Source: Stichopus chloronotus
Taxonomy: Eukaryota > Echinodermata > Holothuroidea > Aspidochirotida > Stichopodidae
Direction of reading: 5' to 3'
DNA length: 64,000 bases
NCBI GenBank assembly: GCA_021234535.1
Contig: CM037841.1
Span: 15,396,825-15,460,824 of the forward strand
Of the stretch, positions 57,960 to 64,000 are shown one piece after another (within the stretch, counting starts at the first letter, position 1; each line of letters opens with the position of its first letter). The notes under the pieces were generated by a model, which worked only from the letters and a program-made list of their open reading frames with translations, searched no databases and was not told the DNA's origin. The translations under genes and the position numbers were made by a program.

Positions 57960-59345
57960 AAAATATGGGCAACTATCGATTTTGTCTAATCAGAGCTCTA
58001 TGAAAGAACAGGTGATATTGTTCATCCCGTAAGAGTGCGAAAAACTCGACATGTGTCAATTTAAATTGACATATGCACAATTTCATCGCACATGTGACAG
58101 TTTTGTCCAATCAGAGCCATGGGAAGAGACACGTGGGGCTTTTCATCCACTCAGAGTTCGAGAAACTGACAGATGCCGATTTAAATTGTCATATTTCGAT
58201 TCAATCTTACATATGACAGTTTCTCCCAGTCAGAACCCTAGAAACTGTCATGTGCCCTCTGTTGTCCAATAGAATCGCGAGAAACTGACAGATGCCGATT
58301 TAAATTGTCATATGTCGATTTAATCTTACATATGACAGTTTCTTCCAATCAGAATTCTAGGAGCTGTCATGTGCCGCCCTTGTCCAATAGAATTACGAGA
58401 AACTGACAGATGCCGATATAAAATGACATATGTCGATTCCTTGTAGATATGACGATTTCATCCAATGAGATTGCGAGAAACCGACATATGACGATTTAAT
58501 TCGACGTATGTCAATTTCTGGACTTATATCACGCTAGGCCAACCATAGAGTGTATCCCCAGTCTAGAACCTAACTACATTCGAAAGGGTGGCGGTTCCAT
58601 TGTTCCACTGGCTGACAGCTGATTCAAACAGAGCGGATGACTTGTTGGACACTTGACAGGCCCGTAGCCGGGGGGGGGGGGTCGGAGCGTTCGAACAACC
58701 CACCCCCAACTTGAGGGAGGTCAATTTTTCCAGCCCTGTGATGGAAGGTTCAACTATGAAATATTTTTTATCTTGACTTATTGAGGACGAATTTCCCTTC
58801 ACTTTGCGCAGGAAGATAAAACCTTTCCACTTGTGTCATAAAATGTGTACAGGCCCAAACTGACCACAATATCTCATCATTACATACATATACTGTGTAG
58901 GGTAATGAGATAATAAGCTCAAAAACGTCCATGCATGGTTTATGTCATTGTGGCCGTGGATATCATTGAACTAGATACAACATAAGGCCCGACACACCTG
59001 GCTGTCATTCCTCTAGGGGTGCGCCTAGCATTCCATAAGTTTTGAAATTGACATAAGTTGAAAAATCGCCATACGTCAGCTCCTCGCAATCTTAGTGGAT
59101 GAAATCGTCATATCTACAAGAAAATCGATATGTGTCAATTTAAATCGGCATCTGTCAGTTACACGCGATCTTATTGGTGAATAACGAGACATGACAGGCA
59201 ATAGGACTCTGATTGAAAGAAATTGTCATATGTAAAATTAAATCGACATAGGGCCTATGTCCATTTAAATTGGTATCTGCCAGTATTGGACAACAGAGGG
59301 CACATGACAGTTCCTGTGTTATGATTGGAAGAAACTGTCACCAAT
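57960..59345. mobile_element. Foldback element with arms made of ~122-bp units
   Basis: The right arm (about 59040-59345) is an inverted copy of 58205-58515. For example GTAGATATGACGATTTCATC CAATGAGATTGCGAG at 58444 is inverted at 59075-59105, and AAACTGACAGATGCCGATTT at 58273 is inverted at about 59140. The left arm is longer because the unit GAGAAACTGACAGATGCCGA, AATTGTCATATGTCGAT, ACATATGACAGTTTCT, CAATCAGA.. is repeated about every 122 bp (starts near 58150, 58272 and 58397). The ~520-bp centre contains a G13 run and no ORF. Foldback transposons have this layout; no transposase is present. Confidence 0.8.
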
Positions 59346-59599
59346 TCGGGAAATAGCCGCTTTCGCGGAAAAATGAAATTTCACCCTATCGGGAGAATAT
59401 TTTCCTGACTCAGAACATGAATATTTATGTACACTCTATGTCTACATTTTTGCAGCACTGCGTTCTGTTTAAATCATCTGCGTGTAATCAAGCATGAAAT
59501 AATACTTCATGAATATAGAGAGGAACACAATGAAGAAAAACGTTTATCAATCGTTCAGCTTTGGGCTGATACTTTGTTTGGAAGGTATCCACGATCACG

Positions 59600-59940
59600 T
59601 AGACTAAGAGACCCCTGACATCGTCGTCATCATCATCATAGGCGGTTGAGACTCGAGATCTCCCATCCTGTTGATGGTGCCAAAATCGTTGTTCTGGATT
59701 AATTGTCCGTAAGCTTCAGCTTATCCGTCTAAGACGGCATATTTGTCACTGAGTATGTCTTGAATTTCTTCGTCAAAATCCGTTTCTTTTTTCAGTCGTA
59801 GGTAGTCGTAGGCTTCTGATGTCTATCAGAAAGCTCAGAACGGTGTCTTTTTCTTCCCTACACTTACCACCGCCGATCATCGCGTCGGCAGGTATGAAGA
59901 TCATTTTTCGTGCGTATTCCATTTGTCAACCACAGCTTGA
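59600..59940 (-). pseudogene. Polinton-like small protein remnant (KMIFIP...)
   Basis: The minus strand reads EYARKMIFIPADAM and, in a second frame, DYLRLKKETDFDEEIQDILS followed by a stop and AEAYGQLIQN. A short protein with a 'KM.LVP..M' start and an acidic 'LD.E...IL' helix follows the basic protein in Maverick/Polinton-type gene clusters as I know them. Function unknown; probably virion-associated. Broken by a stop and a shift. Assigned from motif pattern and position only. Confidence 0.5.
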
Positions 59941-60176
59941 CACATCGATCGTAATAAAGCACCACCTCCTCGTTGTTGCAGCTTTGCTTTCTTCTGCCGA
60001 ATAGGTGTTTTCTTGTCCGCAAATAGCCGAGCTGTGATCGCTTAAAATTGAATTCCTCCACAAAATACATAGAGTACAGCATAACTTAGCCAGTCTACGT
60101 TGTCATACATATTCTCACAATCATCAGGCATTTGGTCTAGAACTCACGTTTTGCCACGCTTTGGTCTTTTCGACAT
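59930..60176 (-). pseudogene. Polinton-like basic small protein remnant
   Basis: An ATG at 60176 starts MSKRPKRGKT and then a stop. In the next frames come an ALYVFCGGIQF-like piece and DKKTPIRQKKAKLQQRGGG with ALLRS, a strongly basic segment ending in a QRGG box. Similar 'KK..QRGG.LL' proteins sit next to the packaging ATPase in Polinton/adintovirus-type elements and are thought to be core or minor virion proteins. Broken by stops. Confidence 0.55.
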
Positions 60177-60235
60177 TTTCAATAACATAACGTACTACTT
60201 GAAAAACGGGGTAGTTGTCATCTGCAGGAGGACTT

Positions 60236-60865
60236 GATTTGTAGCGAGATAGGCAAAGACTTCAACGATTTCTTTTCTTGATCGTGTAAACAGTGATCGT
60301 ATTGCCCTTTTCTGCGGCATAATTTCGGTTCTGAATCTTGTTCGTGCGTCTCCGTCTGGTTTGAAGTCGAAAAAGAAATACCCATAGGGTCTTGAATTTA
60401 AATCCTCTTAAGCCTCGTGACGAAATTTTGTAACCCCTGGAACCCCTGAGCAAAATGATCAACAACAGACCCATCGCTAGGATTCTCAAACAAGACGATG
60501 TAATGGGCATTCAAACTAATGGTACGCAACTCTTTCCCTTGTTGAAATAAGTTTTGTAGTACAAGGATCACTGAACAGTTCTTGTGATGGCTTCCTTTAG
60601 TGAACGGTTTAACCACTCTCTGATTCGTCGATCAATGTAGTCATCGACTTGATCTAGTAAATCCTCTACAAAATGTATTCCAGGACTGAATTGACGTATG
60701 TCGTCCTAGATCTGTTGGTAGGCCCCGTAAAACCAAACGATGTTTTGAGGCGATGAGCCAATCAAAAGTTGAGGTGTTTGATCAGTCTCGATAAACAAAC
60801 TGCAACTATGCACATGAACGGATGCTTCAGTCTAACATGGAACGTTCCGTTTGACGACTCGAATT
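60236..60865 (-). pseudogene. Polinton-like packaging ATPase (FtsK/HerA type), P-loop lost
   Basis: Reading down the minus strand: LKHPFMCIVA (the strand before the Walker A loop), IGSSPQNIVWFYGAYQ (about 60775-60725), VKPFTKGSHHKNCSVI (60611-60564), QNLFQQGKELRTISLNAHYI and VLFENPSD, then in another frame FFDFKPDGDARTRFRTEI (about 60388-60335). This is the block order of the genome-packaging ATPase of Mavericks/Polintons. The Gly-rich Walker A segment that should follow IVA is missing, one stop is in the middle and at least two frameshifts occur. In an intact element the ATPase would pump DNA into capsids. Confidence 0.8.
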
Positions 60866-60922
60866 AAAATGGTGAGCGTCGTCTCGATGTGCTTTATATA
60901 TACTTTTGTCAACGTTGTCCAG

Positions 60923-61135
60923 CTATTTTTCTAAGCACGATTTGATGGCATGGTTAATCTCTTGACACTGTGCCCTCAGGGAGCACCATTCTTCCAACAT
61001 TACAGTAATGCCTTTCTTTCCTGCCATGAGACCCCTTCCTTCTCGGCATTAACATAAACGACGGATCCCACCCATCGTTTTAAGCATCACCCGCCGAAGA
61101 CCACCGTGGGTAACAAGGGCACTTCTAGAGGTATA
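60923..61135 (-). pseudogene. PC4-like ssDNA-binding module, copy 2
   Basis: In one frame VGSVVYVNAEKEG and, after a one-base shift, LMAGKKGITVMLEEWCSLRA followed by CQEINHAIKSCLEK and a stop. 'GKKGI.L...W..L......I..AI' is the C-terminal signature of the PC4/Sub1 (p15) single-strand DNA-binding fold. Upstream LVTHGGLRRVMLK matches its first beta strands. It lies between PC4 copy 1 and the ATPase on the same strand. Confidence 0.6.
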
Positions 61136-61317
61136 TCTCAGCTTCGTGTGAGACATTAACGTAGAGTTCCTCTTTAAGATATATACGTTTTGTAGCTTTT
61201 TTCTTTCACCTTGTTGTTTTATAAAGCAAATACAACAAAAAGGAGCAAATTACAACAACATCCATGTATATATCAAGAATATGTTCACACGTTCGGCACT
61301 TTGTGCTCCCGCAAACG

Positions 61318-61695
61318 TTAAGTGTTTGATCTTTCGTCGTTCCAAGAGGCCATCTCGTCGGTGAGATTGATGATGGCTTTGTTGACTTGCCTCACGTGTC
61401 GACACACTGTATCCCACACGTTCTTGCTCAAAGCAATGCCCTTCGTTGTGGGTTTGCAGTTCCGTTGTTGGTGGATCTTCGGTTTGCAAAGCCACAAGTT
61501 GACAGTCATTAATCTGTCATTCCCAATGCAGATTCTGGTCTCTTCGAACGTCAGACTTCTGGGGTTTTCGAAAACAGGTGCCAGTGTGACAGGTGCTTTG
61601 CAACGTCTGAGAAGTTGGGCTTGATATGATGTTGCTATGCTGGTGTTTGTATCACAATGTCTTTCACCACGGTACATTTTGCTCCGTAGGTGCAC
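61318..61695 (-). CDS. PC4-like ssDNA-binding protein, copy 1
   Basis: A 125-codon frame on the minus strand. Residues about 45-115 show the PC4/Sub1 pattern: FENPRSLTFEETRICIGNDR (first strands), MTVNLWLCKPKIHQQR, then KPTTKGIALSKNVWDTV and VNKAI, matching the 'K.P.KKGI.L....W..L......I..AI' end. PC4 folds bind single-stranded DNA as dimers, which would suit a protein-primed replicon that displaces ssDNA. The start is uncertain: the first ATG precedes the domain by some 40 poorly conserved residues. The family member here keeps the frame although neighbours are broken. Confidence 0.65.
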   Translation of the reverse strand: MHLRSKMYRGERHCDTNTSIATSYQAQLLRRCKAPVTLAPVFENPRSLTFEETRICIGNDRLMTVNLWLCKPKIHQQRNCKPTTKGIALSKNVWDTVCRHVRQVNKAIINLTDEMASWNDERSNT

Positions 61696-61739
61696 GCGGA
61701 CACAGATGACTAGATAAGAAAAATTTTCCTGTTTTAGAG

Positions 61740-62640
61740 TGTCCGGCCGGACAGGAAATACTATTCACATGGGACAAAATTCCGCAAAACACAATGGTCC
61801 TACGGATACATTCTCTGTAGATTTCCTGTAGAACCACCCCGACACTAGCTCCTGTCACACCGGTCCTAAGTAAATGACGCCCGAAATACTGATTAAACAT
61901 TGTATTGTATGCAGAACTGAAAATGTTTCCTCCCAATTCAGTTTGACTTTAGCCAATAAATCCCTACCGAATAAAGAAGCACAGTTACCCTGTGCTACGA
62001 TAATATTAGTCATATATGGATTCATGTTTTTATAAGTCAACTGGGACTGTGATTAATCCGAAAGTACGAACAATCGTACTAGCTCCGTTGCATAAAGTCA
62101 CATTCCTTGAAATGATATTCGGACAGCTGTAATCTGTAGATAAACTCCAATACCATTGACCTTGCAGCCCCAGTATCTATCTCCGTGCAGACGTTTTCGT
62201 TGTTACCTCCAATAGAAATACGAACAATATAAAATGAATTACCACCACTCTTACAGTCTGTTAAAATAGATTGTCCACAAGAGTTGTCCCATTGGTCGGA
62301 CTCCGACACGGTGCTCGGAAACGGTCTTTGCACGTCACCTTCGACTTCCCCCACATACTTTAGATTGGTCCGCTTAGAGGTTCGTCGCATTTTATCTTTG
62401 TCCCTGGTTGTCACTTCGCCTGAGCTGACTTTATGCTTCTTTTTGCCTCCAGAGCTGCACACTCGCTTGATATGCTCGACCTTATAACACATGTGACAAG
62501 TAGCGTCTTTAAAGGGACACTCGTCCCTCCGGTGGGCCCCTCCACAGTCATTGCAAATTGGTTTGTTACCCTGCAGATAGATCCTTCTTTGTACTATACA
62601 CAGTAGGAACTGCACTTGATGTGTCTGAGGTAAGGTAATT
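61740..62640 (-). pseudogene. Gypsy (Ty3) gag nucleocapsid and protease fragment
   Basis: The frame 62615-62079 holds two zinc knuckles, CNDCGGAHRRDEC and CHMCYKVEHIKRVC, then a Lys-rich linker and the protease start EIDTGAARSMV with the DTG active site. Shifted frames continue with TIVRTFGLITVPV and with NIIVAQGNCASLFGRDLLAK followed by VKLNW, the protease C-terminal 'G.sLfGRDWL..i.LdW' block. Similarity fades near 61740, before the RT. Order gag-protease is as in Ty3/Gypsy. It sits between Polinton-like polymerase and PC4 modules on the same strand and is not part of a Polinton. It differs from the Gypsy at 14.5-17 kb (DSG protease). Confidence 0.85.
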
Positions 62641-63020
62641 CTGACTTGCGATCTTGTTCATCTCGTCTGTGAGACATTTCATGCGGGACGCATCGAACAT
62701 TAAGAATAATGATCCTTGAGGAAGTATTTAACTCGGGGTAAGTTTTCCCGTTTGGGAGGTTTGGGCTTCATAAATTTTTCCATATTTGGTATATTTTTGC
62801 TATTAAAACAGCCAAGCAAAACTTCTCCTGCTTTTCTTGTACGATACCGTTAGCTGCAATAAAAGTGTAACAGCGATCTGTGTAGTCCATACAGTTTTAT
62901 CGTCGAAATTTCCGTATATTGCCATCGTTCAAGTAGGCTAATGGGAACAAGGAATGAAAACAACTACATCCTTGTCGCCAGTTTTCTATCTTGAAGAAGT
63001 TGCTTGCATTTAGCTTTTAT
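62641..63020. other. No gene recognised
   Basis: AT-rich spacer between the polymerase end and the gag fragment. It may contain the start of the Gypsy gag in decayed form (SRMKCLTDEMNKIASQNYL on the minus strand near 62680). Confidence 0.4.
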
Positions 63021-63021
63021 T

Positions 63022-64000
63022 TTAAATGACATCCAAGAACTTGTCCATGATGGTAACCGAATTTATCTGGAGCCCAATACAACTGACCATGTGTTTATGC
63101 GAACCGTCGCAGTAATAACATTTACCGTATAAGGAGATGATACCTTCCCATTCCAGTTTGTCGTACCTCTTGTGTATCGGTGTGGGAAAACCAAAGATGT
63201 TTTTCTTGTTCATACAGGGAACGCATGTGCGGTTTTATGATATCTTCCAGAGACGACTCAGAAATGGCCAAGTAAGCAGAATCTGTATCCATCTCACAAT
63301 ACTCGAAATCAGTCGAGTCAACAAAATTAACGTTAATCATAATGGAACTATAAAATTCTCAGCTTTGCATATTGGTAAGCGAAAAACCGATTTGAATGGG
63401 GAGGTCTAATTCTACGATGCGTTTGTGGAGAGCAATTTCATACATATGATTACATAAAGGGGATAAACTTCTTAAAAGAGGGTCATTGATAAACTCGAAG
63501 TCATTGTCTTCATTACACACTCCGACATTTACGTGTTTCTCTTTATTAGTGATTGTTTTACTGTAAGTAGAATTTACGATGAGTTTCATGGTATCGGCTA
63601 GAATGCTTTTACTGGGATCTTGATCACCTTCTCGCCTAGCATCACTGACCTTGTCACCGAATTGCCGAAAGACTTTTGGTACAAACTGGGCTATTTGATA
63701 AACTTTAGTGACAACAAGACCGAGGTCTATGTACCCATTTAGAGGGGTGCAGCGACCAACATTTTGTATAGACTAGCTATCAGGGTTTTCGCGGTTGTTG
63801 GAAAGACCGTGCGCAGTCGCGTAGTCGGTCATGTGTTCTCCAATATCTTGCAAGGTGATCTCGGTATTTTTAAACATGGGAAGCATCTCGGCGAACTCCT
63901 CTCTCAGAGGAGATATTTCAATATCACACTCCACCACCCCAAAAATCTTGCCACTTTCTACACAAGAAAAAATATCTCTTTCCGACATCTGTGTGGGATA
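63022..64000 (-). pseudogene. Protein-primed family-B DNA polymerase, partial (Polinton-like)
   Basis: One minus-strand frame runs from the right edge to 63122 with only two stops (63773 and 63359). It reads ESGKIFGVVECDI, FAEMLPMFKNTEIT, DIGEHM, then GLVVTKVYQIAQF, KSILADTMKL with NSTYSKTITNKEKH (motif B, normally K...NS.YG), then FEYCEMDTDSAYLAIS (motif C, DTDS intact) and IKPHMRSLYEQEKHLWF. A frameshift near 63190 moves to another frame reading KLEWEGIISLYGKCYYCDGS. This is the palm/thumb of PolB_2-type polymerases of Mavericks/Polintons and relatives. The exonuclease and priming parts lie beyond the edge. Three breaks make it a dead copy. Motif B has Ser in place of Gly. Confidence 0.85.

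Noticed and set aside
59427..59618. 63-codon plus-strand ORF next to the Polinton-like cluster
   Set aside because: Opposite strand to all cluster genes and no recognisable motif.
1..64000. tRNA, rRNA, snRNA genes or tRNA-derived SINEs
   Set aside because: No convincing cloverleaf, A/B box pair or rRNA core was seen on either strand by eye; a covariance-model search would be needed to exclude them.

Overview
The window is eukaryotic nuclear DNA from an invertebrate animal genome, AT-rich and crowded with repeats. A spliced gene with conserved exon/intron boundaries, a near-intact APE-type LINE, DIRS and Gypsy retrotransposons, several MITE families, a Maverick/Polinton-like cluster and abundant CA-tailed satellites together suggest a marine invertebrate. 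An echinoderm or another non-vertebrate deuterostome is plausible, but I cannot name a species. Apart from one spliced gene, essentially every recognisable protein is transposon-derived and most are broken.

The host gene is on the minus strand. Exon 1 (ATG at 40090, donor after 39966) and exon 2 (8152-7992) both match the N-terminal part of the MGH1/GH63-like glucosidase family, best known from bacteria. Their splice phases are compatible and exon 2 has a good acceptor and donor. The intron between them would be about 31.8 kb, and the rest of the gene lies beyond the left edge. The block from 8.2 to 40 kb is therefore best read as one intron serving as a sink for mobile elements.

In 1-8 kb (probably intron 2) there is an open DIRS-type ORF1 running off the left edge, then arrays of a ~146-bp repeat whose units carry four nuclear-receptor-like half-sites, and a small TTA-flanked MITE. 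In 8-40 kb (intron 1) there is a decayed DIRS copy almost touching exon 2, a pogo-like TIR element, a LINE reverse-transcriptase remnant, a Gypsy pol pseudogene split by a TTAA-flanked TIR element, an almost complete but decayed DIRS element (gag, RT, RNase H, tyrosine recombinase), more half-site arrays, other tandem repeats and MITEs. In 40-50 kb there are palindromic repeats upstream of exon 1, MITEs, a 13-bp minisatellite, a LINE endonuclease remnant and a repeat family carrying a 145-codon ORF.

From 50.4 to 57.05 kb lies a minus-strand LINE, nearly full length, with a 986-codon endonuclease/reverse-transcriptase ORF. It is cut in two by a 2695-bp insertion with TG...CA ends and a TTAA target duplication; the reading phase on both sides still matches. 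From 58 to 59.3 kb is a foldback element built from ~122-bp units. From 59.6 kb to the right edge is a decayed Maverick/Polinton-like cluster on the minus strand: protein-primed family-B DNA polymerase, two tandem PC4-like ssDNA-binding modules, a packaging-type ATPase that has lost its P-loop, and two small virion-type proteins. A Gypsy gag-protease fragment lies between the polymerase and the PC4-like modules.

All calls are by eye. Family names rest on motif recognition, and boundaries marked approximate are approximate.
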